Shown here: positions 34,924 to 44,165 of the stretch, one piece after another
How the letters are laid out: every line of letters starts with the position of its first letter
How positions within the stretch are numbered: the stretch's first letter is position 1
Source: Candidatus Neomarinimicrobiota bacterium
GTDB lineage: Bacteria > Fidelibacterota > Fidelibacteria > Fidelibacterales > Fidelibacteraceae
DNA length: 64,000 nucleotides
NCBI GenBank assembly: GCA_021157965.1
Contig: JAGGVO010000036.1
Span: 1 to 64,000 of the forward strand
Direction of reading: 5' to 3'
The notes under the pieces: generated by a model
What the model was told of the DNA's origin: nothing
Database searches by the model: none
Seen by the model: the letters and a program-made list of their open reading frames with translations, nothing else
Made by a program: the position numbers and the translations under genes

Positions 34924-35803
34924 AGATCACCTCATCCGGTGAAAAGCGCATGCTGTGTTTACGGTCTGCCCAGCACATATAGGCCACCGAGACAAAAAAG
35001 GATGCAGGCAGGCGGTGGGCCACACCAATTTTGACTGCCAGGGCGGTGGTTTTACCTCCGAATCCCATGGGGCCGATACCCAGTGTATTCAAATCCCGCA
35101 AAAGGCGGGATTCCAGTTCTGCCAGTTTCGGATCAGGATGTGAATCATCCAGTTTCCTGAAAAGCTGTTTTTTTGCCAGCATCATCCCGCTGGACCGGTC
35201 TCCCCCCACACCAACGCCAAGAATCCCGGGGGCACAGCCCTGTCCCTGAGCCTTAACGACTGCATCGACTACAGCATTATAAACGCCCTCCAAATCCCGG
35301 CCTGCTTTTAGTGTTATATCCGGCAAAGTGTACTGTATAGAAACATTTTCACATCCTCCACCTTTCAGTAGCAGCTTTACATTGATAGCCGGTTCATCCC
35401 ATTCCTTAAAATAGATATAGGGGGCTAACTCACCTGTATTGTCTCCGGAATTTTTCCCAGTCACAGGATCAACGGCATTGGGACGCAGATAAACCTTATC
35501 CGTAGCTTCACGTGTTGCTTCACGGATCAATTTTTCAATCCTTCGCATAGAAACACCCGAAGGCAGGCTTACTTCATAAATGTTGGTCCCTGTATCCTGG
35601 CAGATCGGTGTGCTTTTTTCCCGGGCTCTTTCGATATTTCTGAGGATCGCTGACAGCACTCCACGGGCCGCACTCCCTTCAACTTCGTTTTCTCTGGCAG
35701 CCCGAATTGCCCGGACTACATCCGGAGCCAGATCGGTGGATGTACGGCGAATTAGTTCCAGAACCGCTTTTCGAAACGCATTATCCTGAAATTGAAGTGT
35801 CAT
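34916..35803 (-). CDS. Class I (Fe-S) fumarate hydratase, alpha (N-terminal) subunit
   Basis: 295 residues with the three cluster cysteines expected for this family, in CQDTGTNIYEV, GGGCENVSIQY and GCAPGILGVGVGGDRSSG. It holds the catalytic [4Fe-4S] cluster that binds fumarate or malate and is oxygen-labile, which suits an anaerobe. It overlaps the beta-subunit gene and begins 12 nt after the korB stop, so korA-korB-alpha-beta form one probable operon. This would place 2-oxoglutarate and fumarate/malate chemistry under common control. Confidence 0.93.
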   Translation of the reverse strand: MTLQFQDNAFRKAVLELIRRTSTDLAPDVVRAIRAARENEVEGSAARGVLSAILRNIERAREKSTPICQDTGTNIYEVSLPSGVSMRRIEKLIREATREATDKVYLRPNAVDPVTGKNSGDNTGELAPYIYFKEWDEPAINVKLLLKGGGCENVSIQYTLPDITLKAGRDLEGVYNAVVDAVVKAQGQGCAPGILGVGVGGDRSSGMMLAKKQLFRKLDDSHPDPKLAELESRLLRDLNTLGIGPMGFGGKTTALAVKIGVAHRLPASFFVSVAYMCWADRKHSMRFSPDEVIYD

Positions 35804-35815
35804 GGAGGCTTACAC

Positions 35816-36673
35816 TCATGGTTCAAACTGTTTCAAAAGGTCAAGAATTTCCGGCTTCCCCATTTTTTCAGAAACCTGCTGCATTTTACGCATAATATCG
35901 GTATAGATGGGGCGATCCTGACGATAAATGACTCCCAGGCGAATGAAATCATTATCATTGGCAATTTCAAAAGCGCGGACTTCATCCGTGGGTTGATAAT
36001 CTTCCGGAAGAGGACGGACCTTTTCCCGGATAAGTTTAAACTGTTCCATTCCCCTGAATGTGGGGCAAGGACTCAGGACCTCTACAAAGGAAAATCCCCG
36101 GTGCTGAATAGCCCGAGAAATAACATCAATAGTATTTTTGGGATCACCGGAAAAAACTCTCGCAACAAAAGAGGCCTTATAAGCGATCATCATCCGAACA
36201 GGGTTGATGGGCTCATCCATGTTTCCATAAAAAGTTGTTTTTGTCTGTTCGCCGACAGGTGTGGTTGGTGAAGCCTGACCTTTTGTGAGCCCATAGATAT
36301 TATTATTCATGACAATATAGGTTATGTCAATATTTTTCCGGGCGGCATGGGGAATGTGTCCTGCGCCAATGGAAAATCCGTCTCCATCACCACCTACAGC
36401 AATCACTTTAATATCCGGATTGCTAAGTTTGACTCCGGTCGCCAGGGGAATGACCCTGCCGTGAATTCCGTTAAACCCGTAGGTGTTCACGTATCCGGGC
36501 AAACGACTGGAACAACCGATTCCAGAGACAAGTGCCATTTTATGAGGAGGTATTTGTAGCTTCACAAGTGCCTGCATCAGGGCATTCAGCACACCGTAAT
36601 CACCGCATCCGGGGCACCAGATTGGTTTCAGGTCACTTTTATAATCTTTCAGAGAATATTTAGCTTCATCCAT
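35816..36673 (-). CDS. korB: 2-oxoglutarate:ferredoxin oxidoreductase, beta subunit
   Basis: 285 residues. Thiamine pyrophosphate-binding subunit: IWCPGCGDYGVLNAL near the N-terminus, with cluster or structural cysteines, then the TPP/Mg motif GGDGDGFSIGAGHIPHAARKN and NNNIYGLTKGQASPTTP. The sequence is of the KorB type rather than pyruvate oxidoreductase, though substrate choice among 2-oxoacids is uncertain. It exchanges electrons with ferredoxin and may run reductively. Gap to korA is 2 nt, so translation is coupled. Confidence 0.93.
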   Translation of the reverse strand: MDEAKYSLKDYKSDLKPIWCPGCGDYGVLNALMQALVKLQIPPHKMALVSGIGCSSRLPGYVNTYGFNGIHGRVIPLATGVKLSNPDIKVIAVGGDGDGFSIGAGHIPHAARKNIDITYIVMNNNIYGLTKGQASPTTPVGEQTKTTFYGNMDEPINPVRMMIAYKASFVARVFSGDPKNTIDVISRAIQHRGFSFVEVLSPCPTFRGMEQFKLIREKVRPLPEDYQPTDEVRAFEIANDNDFIRLGVIYRQDRPIYTDIMRKMQQVSEKMGKPEILDLLKQFEP

Positions 36674-36675
36674 GC

Positions 36676-38466
36676 TCAGGCATCCTTCTTTTCATATTCT
36701 TCAACGATTTTATCGTAAATCTGTCCTACAGTAAAGGGAATTCCCCCCGTCTGACGGTAAGAAACCGTTTCCACGCCAAAATCACCAAAGCGGACAAATC
36801 CTCTCAGATAGCGGCGAAAGGCTCCAGCGTACGCCATCTCCACAAAAATAACACGTTTTTTATTGACCAGAAAATCATGAAAAGGTTGAATAAGAAAAGG
36901 ATACAGAATTTGCGGGATGATGGCCTGTACTTTGATTCCATTCGCGTTTGCCCTGGCTACAGCTTCTTTTACAGCGCCCTTTGTGGATCCCCAGGCAATA
37001 ATACCCAGCTCGGCATCATCCGGACCGTAAAAGCGTTCAAAGGAGAATTCCCGTTTGATTTCCCTGAATTTTTCCCAGCGTTTTTTCGTCATTCCGGCGT
37101 GGACAGAAACATCGGATGAGGGAAACCCTTTTTCATCATGTTCAATACCAGCCGCCTGGTACATGCCATTTTCCATGCCGGGCCAGGTAACGGGAGAAAT
37201 CCCGTTTTTCGTAACTTTAAACCGATGATAATCTTCCAATTCTTTTTCTGTAGGAGTTATCCTGCGGTTGATTTTTTTAAAACCATATTTCAAGTCCCTG
37301 ATCCGATTGGGATTGATGGATTCCTTCCTGTGACCAATAAAAGCATCGGAAAGAACGATAACGGGAAGCTGATACTTTTCAGCGATGTAAAAAGCCAAAA
37401 CAGTACAGTCAAAACAGTCCTCAACATCTGAAGGAGCAATAACCACCCGGGGGGCATCACCATGGCTTCCCCAGATAGCCTGCATGAGATCTGCCTGTTC
37501 GGTTTTCGTTGGTAGTCCCGTAGAAGGACCGCCTCTTTGGACATTAATCACCACAATGGGGAGTTCGGCCATTCCCGCCAGTCCGATTCCTTCTGACATA
37601 AGGGAGATTCCGGGGCCTGATGTTGCGGTCATCGCCTTGCGTCCGGCAAAACTGGCACCCACCACGGCATTGATAGACGCCAGTTCATCTTCCATCTGAA
37701 TTACCACTCCATTGTACCGGGGAAGATAAACAGATAGCCAGTGCATGATTTCCGTCGAGGGAGTAATGGGATAACCGGCATAGAATTCAACACCGGCATA
37801 GAGGGCTCCAAAGGCTGTAGCTTCGTTTCCTTCCATGACAATGCGGGGTTCACCCGGTGTGTATTCAAAAAGGACGGAATCTTTTTTTTCAATGTCTTTT
37901 TTTACGTAATCCCGGCCTGCTTTCAGGGCATTGAGATTCATTTCAACAATATCTTTCCTTTTCCCACCGAATTTTTTCTTTATTGATTTTTCCAGAGCGG
38001 TTTTCGGCAGGTTGAAAAGTTCTGAGATAACTCCAAGCATGGCAATATTTTTCGCCAGGGATGTCCCTGCGGCATCTGTTGCCAGTTGATTAAAGGGAAC
38101 TTTATACCAATTCTTTAATTTATCAGCAGGTATCGGAATATTCTCTTCAGGAAAAGAATCTTCCAAATCGCTGAGAATCACCACATGATCTTCCAGCAAT
38201 ATTTCGGACTGAAATTTCAGAAAATCCTTCCAACTGAACACAACCAGAATATCCAGTTTATCTCCCTGGGTTGCTACCGGTTCGCTACTCATCCGGACCC
38301 GGACCGAGCTTTCACCTCCCCGGATTTGTGCTCCATAGCTCTTAAGCATAAAGACAAACAACCCATCGCTGGATGCTGCGTTGACCAGGATTTCTCCGGC
38401 ACTGATCACACCATCCCCTCCTGAGCCCGCAATGCCGATTACTATATTATTATTATTACGTGCCAT
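36676..38466 (-). CDS. korA: 2-oxoglutarate:ferredoxin oxidoreductase, fused gamma-alpha subunit
   Basis: 596 residues. The N-terminal 190 or so form the gamma domain (GIAGSGGDGVISAGEILVNA, SYGAQIRGGESSVRVR); the rest is the alpha pyrimidine-binding domain (EGNEATAFGALYAGVEFYAG, YPITPSTEIMHWL, ATSGPGISLMSEG, QRGGPSTGLPTKTEQADL). This gamma-alpha fusion is normal for KorA. With KorB it converts 2-oxoglutarate and CoA to succinyl-CoA, or the reverse, with ferredoxin. A perfect 21-nt palindrome lies 45 nt before the start. First gene of the korAB-fumarase operon. Confidence 0.94.
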   Translation of the reverse strand: MARNNNNIVIGIAGSGGDGVISAGEILVNAASSDGLFVFMLKSYGAQIRGGESSVRVRMSSEPVATQGDKLDILVVFSWKDFLKFQSEILLEDHVVILSDLEDSFPEENIPIPADKLKNWYKVPFNQLATDAAGTSLAKNIAMLGVISELFNLPKTALEKSIKKKFGGKRKDIVEMNLNALKAGRDYVKKDIEKKDSVLFEYTPGEPRIVMEGNEATAFGALYAGVEFYAGYPITPSTEIMHWLSVYLPRYNGVVIQMEDELASINAVVGASFAGRKAMTATSGPGISLMSEGIGLAGMAELPIVVINVQRGGPSTGLPTKTEQADLMQAIWGSHGDAPRVVIAPSDVEDCFDCTVLAFYIAEKYQLPVIVLSDAFIGHRKESINPNRIRDLKYGFKKINRRITPTEKELEDYHRFKVTKNGISPVTWPGMENGMYQAAGIEHDEKGFPSSDVSVHAGMTKKRWEKFREIKREFSFERFYGPDDAELGIIAWGSTKGAVKEAVARANANGIKVQAIIPQILYPFLIQPFHDFLVNKKRVIFVEMAYAGAFRRYLRGFVRFGDFGVETVSYRQTGGIPFTVGQIYDKIVEEYEKKDA

Positions 38467-38510
38467 GCCTGCGATACTTCCTCCCTCATCTTTTTGGTGA
38501 TATCAGCCAC

Positions 38511-38531
38511 ATTACGGACACTGTCCGTAAT
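38511..38531. promoter_or_regulatory. Perfect palindrome upstream of the korAB-fumarase operon
   Basis: ATTACGGACA (38511-38520) and TGTCCGTAAT (38522-38531) are exact inverted copies around one central C. It lies 45-65 nt before the korA start, where a dimeric repressor or activator would sit. It matches neither the Rex nor the FNR consensus. No other copy was found in the window. Confidence 0.6.
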
Positions 38532-38693
38532 ACGGCAATATACCCTCATTTGCTATTTGATTGACAGCTGCTTTCAAACGGAACCCTGCCCATTTTTCAA
38601 AGCTTTTGAAGTTACCAAAGAGCATGGAATGAAACAAGGAAGAGTTCAGCTTCGCATGCAATACCGGACAGGGTTGTTGATTTATCGTCAGAT

Positions 38694-40211
38694 CTAAGAC
38701 AAATTATAGATCACTTTATATTTTTCATTAAGATATTTCAGGAAGGGCTTTGGTGATAATTTACCGCCTGTCACCGATTTTACCAGATCCAGTGGATCCA
38801 GGCGGCGCCCCCGGCTATGTATATTGTCTCTCAGCCAGTTCAGAAGAATTGAAAACTCCCCGCCCCGGATAATATTCCAAAAACCGGGATGTTCCTTGAT
38901 TGCCTGATTAAGGAATTGAGCGGCATAAAGATTTCCCAGGGCATAAGATGGGAAATAACCCACAGCTCCCATAGACCAGTGGACATCCTGCATGACGCCC
39001 ATTTTGTCATCCGGCGGGATAACCCCAAGGTATTCTTTCATTTTGGTATTCCAGATTTCCGGTAAATCGGTCACCTTGAGTCCCTCATTGATGAGCATCT
39101 TTTCTATTTCAAACCGAAGCATAATATGCAGGGAATATGTCACTTCATCGGCTTCCACCCGGATCAGGGAAGGTTCCACCGTATTTATCATGCGGTAAAA
39201 ATCATCGACAGATGTTTTTTTGAGTACGGGAAAGAGCTCTTTCAGTCGGGGATAGAAATGGTTCCAGAAAGAGAGGCTTTTGCCAATCATATTTTCCCAC
39301 AGGCGGGACTGGCTTTCATGGATGCCGTAACTGGCGGCCTGTCCAAACGGTGTGCCAAAGTGTTCAACAGGAAGTCCTTGTTCATACATGGCATGACCGG
39401 CTTCATGGACCGTTGAGAAAAAGGCTGATTTCATGTCATTTTCAAAGACCCGGGTTGTAATCCGTACATCCGTCGGATGAAAACCTGTTGTAAAAGGGTG
39501 AGCAGATCGGTCTTGGCGTCCCCGTGACATATCATACCCCAGTTTCTGAACCACCTCGAGCCCGAAAGCCCACTGATGGGTCGTATCAAATGACTCTCTC
39601 AGAATATGGTCATCCGGTTTATCCCCCGAATTTTTAATTTTGTCCAGAAGAACAATTAAACCGTCTTTCAATTCTGAAAAAAGAGCTGTTACCGTTTCTG
39701 TTGTCATCCCCGGTTCATATTGTTCCATCAGGGCATCATACGGTGTTGTGGTATATCCATAATAATCAGCCTGTTTACGGCACATATCCACTATTTTTTC
39801 AAGATAGGGCTGAAAGGATTTAAAATCATTATTCACCCGAGCTTTTGCCCAAACCTGCTGGGATTGGGATGTCAGTCTGGAAAACTCCTCAACGAATAAG
39901 GCCGGCAGAACCGATGCATAGTGATAATCTTTCCAAATCAGATAAAGCAACCTCGATGTTTCTTTGTCACTTTCATCATTCAGAATATTACCCGTATTCA
40001 GATCCACCAATTTTCCCAAAGCTTTTTTAAACCTTTCACCGGTATGGATTTCATGAGCCAGTGCACTGAGCCATGCCAATTGTTCGCTTCGAAATTCGCC
40101 TGCACCTTCCGGCATATAAGTTTCCTGATCCCACTGAACCAGTGCCTGAACCGATTCGGCTTTAGCATACTCTTTAAGCAGGTCTTTAAGTACTTTCAGG
40201 TTTTCTTTCAT
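38694..40211 (-). CDS. Carboxypeptidase Taq-type metallopeptidase, family M32
   Basis: 505 residues, normal for M32. The zinc motif is H269-E-A-G-H273 in STVHEAGHAMYEQGL, followed by the family blocks ESQSRLWENMIGKS and VEADEVTYSLHIMLRFEIE (third zinc ligand Glu region). These cytoplasmic zinc carboxypeptidases trim amino acids from peptide C-termini. AAGGAGAG lies before the ATG. A terminator separates it from the tonB operon upstream, so it is probably transcribed on its own. It fits peptide use. Confidence 0.95.
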   Translation of the reverse strand: MKENLKVLKDLLKEYAKAESVQALVQWDQETYMPEGAGEFRSEQLAWLSALAHEIHTGERFKKALGKLVDLNTGNILNDESDKETSRLLYLIWKDYHYASVLPALFVEEFSRLTSQSQQVWAKARVNNDFKSFQPYLEKIVDMCRKQADYYGYTTTPYDALMEQYEPGMTTETVTALFSELKDGLIVLLDKIKNSGDKPDDHILRESFDTTHQWAFGLEVVQKLGYDMSRGRQDRSAHPFTTGFHPTDVRITTRVFENDMKSAFFSTVHEAGHAMYEQGLPVEHFGTPFGQAASYGIHESQSRLWENMIGKSLSFWNHFYPRLKELFPVLKKTSVDDFYRMINTVEPSLIRVEADEVTYSLHIMLRFEIEKMLINEGLKVTDLPEIWNTKMKEYLGVIPPDDKMGVMQDVHWSMGAVGYFPSYALGNLYAAQFLNQAIKEHPGFWNIIRGGEFSILLNWLRDNIHSRGRRLDPLDLVKSVTGGKLSPKPFLKYLNEKYKVIYNLS

Positions 40212-40234
40212 TTTTCTCTCTCCTTAAAATGTAA

Positions 40235-40264
40235 AAAGCACACTCAGGAAACCAAGTGTGCTTT
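40235..40264 (-). terminator. Rho-independent terminator of the exbBDD-tonB operon
   Basis: AAAGCACACT and AGTGTGCTTT form a perfect 10-bp stem with a 10-nt loop. On the minus strand it continues TTTACATTTT, 35 nt after the tonB stop and just before the M32 gene. Confidence 0.85.
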
Positions 40265-40298
40265 ATGTAAACAGATACTCCGCCATAAAGGGGACGGA

Positions 40299-40955
40299 TT
40301 ATTTCAGTTTAAAGACAACAGGAATTGCAATCCAGACGCCCACATTACGATCCCGCTGTTTAGCCGGTTTAAACCGTGTTTTTTTAATGGCTTTAATCGC
40401 GGCTTCATCAAGACCTGTATTGGGAATACCCTTCATAATCACACAATCGGTCACTATGCCTTTTTCATTCACAAAAGCCTGGACAATGACCGTCCCTTCG
40501 ATCTGGGCTTCCCGGGCAATTTCCGGGTACACAATATTACGAAGGATGGCGTTGGCGCCGCCAATAGGTTCGGGAGGTTCATCATAAGGAATGAACCGGA
40601 CTCTGGGGCCTGTTTCATCTTCTGTGTCCTCCGGTGGTGGTGGAGGCGCATCCATTAGTTCAAAATCCTCAAAATCCAGTTCCTCCATAGTAATATCTTC
40701 CGCAATCTCTTCATCTTCACTCATTACGGGAACTGTGGGGCGTTGAGGAGGCGCGGATTTTTGAACCTGCTGTGTCTGCGGGATATCCATCACTTCAATC
40801 TGAATCTGGGGCCCTGTTGTTTCGATTGTAGAATCTGATTCAAATTTCGGTACAAAGTAAAAAATCAGGATAAGGAGGAAAACCACCAGAATACTGGATA
40901 CTTCCGCCACAAACACGGACCGTTCTTTGAATCTTTCGAATTGTTTTACAGACAT
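40299..40955 (-). CDS. tonB: TonB family energy transducer
   Basis: 218 residues. One N-terminal membrane helix (about 18-38), a periplasmic linker rich in acidic residues and proline (MDAPPPPPEDTEDETG near 110), and a C-terminal TonB domain (YPEIAREAQIEGTVIVQAFV, DEAAIKAIKKTRFKPAKQR). It links the ExbBD proton channel to outer-membrane receptors such as those at 54204 and 62495. It is last in exbB-exbD-exbD-tonB, 13 nt after the second exbD, and is closed by a terminator. Confidence 0.93.
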   Translation of the reverse strand: MSVKQFERFKERSVFVAEVSSILVVFLLILIFYFVPKFESDSTIETTGPQIQIEVMDIPQTQQVQKSAPPQRPTVPVMSEDEEIAEDITMEELDFEDFELMDAPPPPPEDTEDETGPRVRFIPYDEPPEPIGGANAILRNIVYPEIAREAQIEGTVIVQAFVNEKGIVTDCVIMKGIPNTGLDEAAIKAIKKTRFKPAKQRDRNVGVWIAIPVVFKLK

Positions 40956-40968
40956 TGACTGTACTCCA

Positions 40969-41379
40969 TTAGTAATTAGCTGTGGTGGCTGAATAATTCA
41001 CCCGGAGCGCATCGGCTTCACGGAGTTCATTGTGAATCTGAGAGATAACCCCCATCTGCACATTCCGGTCCGCTCTGATAGATACGATCAGCTGGGGATC
41101 GGCCACACGTTTGGAATACATAACCTTTCTCACGTCATTCACCTGGATCAGTTTATCATCCACAGATATCACACCGTCTCGTCCCACAAAAATATAGGAT
41201 ACATGCCGTTTGGTTTCTACTTTTTCAATCTTACGGGCCTGTGGAAGAATCACCTTCAATCCTTCAAACTGGCGCATGGTTGTCGTCATCATGAAAAAGA
41301 TCAACAACATGAAAATAATATCAGGCATAGATGACGTGGGGATTTCAGCTTTCAGCTTTGTTTTTTTCTTTATCGCCAT
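40969..41379 (-). CDS. exbD: ExbD/TolR family protein (second copy)
   Basis: 136 residues: a cytoplasmic basic N-terminus, one membrane helix (PDIIFMLLIFFMMTTT, with the conserved Asp as D20) and a periplasmic domain containing VSIRADRNVQMGVISQIHNE. With ExbB it forms the proton channel that powers TonB. It follows the first exbD after 13 nt. The two copies differ clearly in sequence, so they may form heterodimers or serve different partners. Confidence 0.93.
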   Translation of the reverse strand: MAIKKKTKLKAEIPTSSMPDIIFMLLIFFMMTTTMRQFEGLKVILPQARKIEKVETKRHVSYIFVGRDGVISVDDKLIQVNDVRKVMYSKRVADPQLIVSIRADRNVQMGVISQIHNELREADALRVNYSATTANY

Positions 41380-41392
41380 AGTATTGCCTTAT

Positions 41393-41791
41393 TTATTCCG
41401 AATCGGCGATGGAAATACGGGTTGCATTCGCCAATTTCAACTGATCTATCACTTTAATATAATCCTGGTATTTTGTATTTTCCGCTGTTTGTACAGAGAA
41501 AATCATCAGGGAATTTTGTGAAAGGAGCCGTTGAGCTTCACGGCTGATTTCCCGGGGCTGTACTTCCTTATCGTTCATAAGGACTTGTCCCGAAGCATTC
41601 ACCAGGACATTCGTGATATTTTTAGGATTCACCTTAAATTCCCCGCCTTTCCCCGGCAAGACGAATCCAATCCCCTTATCCGGATCGATGGTAGAGACCA
41701 GAAGAAAAAAGACCAGGAGCAAAAAAGCAATGTCGGACATAGATGACGAGGGGATTTCAGCTTTTTTACGTTTTCTATTTTTTACAAGCAT
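41393..41791 (-). CDS. exbD: ExbD/TolR family protein (first copy)
   Basis: 132 residues with the ExbD layout: basic N-terminus (KNRKRKKAEIPSSSMSD), one helix (IAFLLLVFFLLVSTI) carrying the conserved Asp at its start, and a periplasmic domain. The opening resembles that of the second copy (AEIPTSSMPD), showing duplication. It lies 15 nt after exbB. Paired exbD genes are common in Bacteroidota-like TonB operons. Confidence 0.93.
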   Translation of the reverse strand: MLVKNRKRKKAEIPSSSMSDIAFLLLVFFLLVSTIDPDKGIGFVLPGKGGEFKVNPKNITNVLVNASGQVLMNDKEVQPREISREAQRLLSQNSLMIFSVQTAENTKYQDYIKVIDQLKLANATRISIADSE

Positions 41792-41806
41792 AGATTTAAT
41801 CCGGCC

Positions 41807-42418
41807 TTATTTTTTCATTTTTAAGGATAATACATCCACCAGGGTTACGGCACTTTTTTCCAGGTCGATAACCATTTTATCAATACGGCTCATGAACCAG
41901 TTCTGGAAAATGGAGATAATCACAGCCACAATCAAGCCAAACAATGTCGTCAGCAAGGCTTCAGAAATACCGCTGGCCACAATAGCGGGTGAAATATCAT
42001 TGGCAGCAGCCACATCGTTAAAAGCACTTACCATACCCGAAACCGTACCAATAAATCCAAGCATAGGTGCAATTGTGATAGCTGTCGAAAGCCAGATCTG
42101 GTTCTTTTCAAGAAATGCCATTTCCAGAGAACCGGCAGATTCAATCACTTTTTCCACCCGTTCCAGCCCCTGATCCATACGGCTGAGGGCTTCATGATAA
42201 ATCGCTGCAACAGGGCTGCTGGATTTTTCACATTCTTCCTTAGCAGCTTCCGGTCCTTCTTCCCTGAGAATCGTTTCAATTTTCTTCAGGAATGAGCGGG
42301 TTCTGAGTTCAGCAGCTGTGAGTGAATAAAACCGTTCAAATACAATGATGAGTCCAAAAATGAACACACCAAGGATCCAGGGCATAAACGGACCGCCCTT
42401 TACAAATAATTCAACCAT
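41807..42418 (-). CDS. exbB: ExbB/TolQ/MotA family proton channel protein
   Basis: 203 residues with three membrane helices: one at the N-terminus (PWILGVFIFGLIIVFERFY) and two in the second half, including the family motif PMLGFIGTVSGMVSAF and the polar helix LLTTLFGLIVAVII. It builds the pentameric channel around ExbD. It is first in the exbB-exbD-exbD-tonB operon. A separate Tol-Pal set is not in the window, so this unit more likely drives TonB than cell-envelope constriction. Confidence 0.93.
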   Translation of the reverse strand: MVELFVKGGPFMPWILGVFIFGLIIVFERFYSLTAAELRTRSFLKKIETILREEGPEAAKEECEKSSSPVAAIYHEALSRMDQGLERVEKVIESAGSLEMAFLEKNQIWLSTAITIAPMLGFIGTVSGMVSAFNDVAAANDISPAIVASGISEALLTTLFGLIVAVIISIFQNWFMSRIDKMVIDLEKSAVTLVDVLSLKMKK

Positions 42419-42517
42419 GGATATGAACCTCCGATCTTAATTGAAAAGTTGTTTCAAACATCATTGCCAGCCATTTTACTCAAAGCAATGTTTAATGTCA
42501 ATTCTTTTTAGCACGGT

Positions 42518-44116
42518 TCAAGGCTTTAATCCCGGCAGTTTTTTAGCATCGGAAATGTGTTCCAGAGCAGCTTTAAACTGATTATCAGTAAGAAGACGCG
42601 CTTTGTAAAATGCGTTATTACCCCACCACATTTTAGCCATTTCCGATTTCAGTTGCATCTCAATGTAATCTTTGTCTTTTTGCAGGTCTTCAAGCGTTAA
42701 GGATTCAACCTTATCCCCAACAAAGGTCAGAAAATCCTCAAGATATCCTTCGGGAAGATCTGCGTTGAAGATAAATGTTTCGGCATTTGCAGGAGGATCA
42801 GGATACTTTTTACTCAATTCCTGAGCAAATTTGAAAAAGAGCCGGTCGCTGTGCTGAAAGACCTTCACTGTTGACTTAGACAGGTTCAATTGTCTTTTAA
42901 CCAGCACATCAGGCGTAATGCCTCCACCTCCGTAAACAATCCTTCCGGATCTGGTCTTAAAAACCGGTTTATCTGTTGTATCATGAGCTGTTGAATCAGC
43001 CTCATCCGCTAAAATAATGGACTCATAGTAATCCTGCAGACCATTATTGTAGGGACGTTGAATCAGTCTGCCGGAAGGAGTGTAATACCGCGCAACGGTT
43101 ACCCGGACAGCCGAACCATCTTTCAGAGGCCACTGCCGCTGAACAAGTCCTTTACCAAAGCTGGTCTCCCCCACAATCATTCCCCGGTCCAGATCCTGAA
43201 GAGCTCCGCTGACAATTTCCGAAGCACTGGCTGAGCCCCGATTAATCATGACCACAACGGGCAAATCTTTAAATTCGCCTTTCCCTGTAGCATAAAATTC
43301 TTCGTTGGCATTGGGTAAACGGCCTTTGGTATAGACAATCATGTCACCGGCATTCAGAAAATGATCCAGCATTTCCACTGCCTCATTCATATAGCCTCCG
43401 CCGTTATAGCGCAAATCAATGATGAGAGCTGTCATGCCTTGTGCTTCCAAATCATGAAGGGCAGCAGAAAATTCCTCGGCTGTTTTTTGAGAAAACCGGT
43501 TCACAAGGACATATCCTATATTTTCATCGACGAGGAAATGGGCGAGGACAGAGTAAATGGGAATATCATCCCGGATAATTTCCACTTCAAAAGGTTCTTC
43601 TTCCCCTACCCGTTTTACCGTGAGGGTAACGGATGTCCCTTTGGGTCCACGGAGTTTTTTAAACGTTTCTTCCTGTGTGATTTTATAAGCAGATTCACCA
43701 TTAATTTTGAGGAACTTATCCCCGGATTGCAAGCCTACCCGTTCGGATGGGGTGCCCACAATAGGTGAAATAACCGTGATGTATCCATCAATAATATCAA
43801 ATTCGATTCCAATTCCCTGAAAGTTCCCCTGGAATTCTTCCTTAACGGTTTTCAGCTTTTCCTTGTTGATATAGACAGAGTGGGGATCCAATTCTTCCAG
43901 CATCCCCCGGTATGCCCCCTCCATTGTTTTGGCCCAGTCTACCTCGTCTACATAACTCTCATTAATAATGGAGATGATGTCATTCATCACCGCAATTTTC
44001 AAATATAAATCATCAACTGAAGCGGAGATTTTGGGGTAAAATATAGCTGTTGCCAATAACAGAATGGTCAGTGTGGAGAGAAATATTTTCTTTTTCATTG
44101 TTTTCATCATTTTCAC
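42518..44116 (-). CDS. Carboxy-terminal processing protease, family S41
   Basis: 532 residues. Signal peptide or anchor at the N-terminus, a helical region, a PDZ domain (about 100-185, GIGIEFDIIDGYITVISPIV), then the S41 core with the Ser of NRGSASASEIVSGAL and the Lys of SFGKGLVQRQW forming the Ser-Lys dyad. It trims C-termini of envelope proteins in the periplasm. Start uncertain: GTG at 44116 or in-frame ATGs 6-18 nt later, none with a good ribosome binding site. The exbB operon follows after 99 nt. Confidence 0.94.
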   Translation of the reverse strand: MKMMKTMKKKIFLSTLTILLLATAIFYPKISASVDDLYLKIAVMNDIISIINESYVDEVDWAKTMEGAYRGMLEELDPHSVYINKEKLKTVKEEFQGNFQGIGIEFDIIDGYITVISPIVGTPSERVGLQSGDKFLKINGESAYKITQEETFKKLRGPKGTSVTLTVKRVGEEEPFEVEIIRDDIPIYSVLAHFLVDENIGYVLVNRFSQKTAEEFSAALHDLEAQGMTALIIDLRYNGGGYMNEAVEMLDHFLNAGDMIVYTKGRLPNANEEFYATGKGEFKDLPVVVMINRGSASASEIVSGALQDLDRGMIVGETSFGKGLVQRQWPLKDGSAVRVTVARYYTPSGRLIQRPYNNGLQDYYESIILADEADSTAHDTTDKPVFKTRSGRIVYGGGGITPDVLVKRQLNLSKSTVKVFQHSDRLFFKFAQELSKKYPDPPANAETFIFNADLPEGYLEDFLTFVGDKVESLTLEDLQKDKDYIEMQLKSEMAKMWWGNNAFYKARLLTDNQFKAALEHISDAKKLPGLKP

Positions 44117-44165
44117 ATGTTAACCAGATTGTTAATATACGTTTTTACCGTGTAAGTCAAAAGCC

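Noticed and set aside
38494-38697. 67-codon plus-strand frame between korA and the M32 gene
   Set aside because: No ribosome binding site, no family resemblance, and it overlaps the palindrome.
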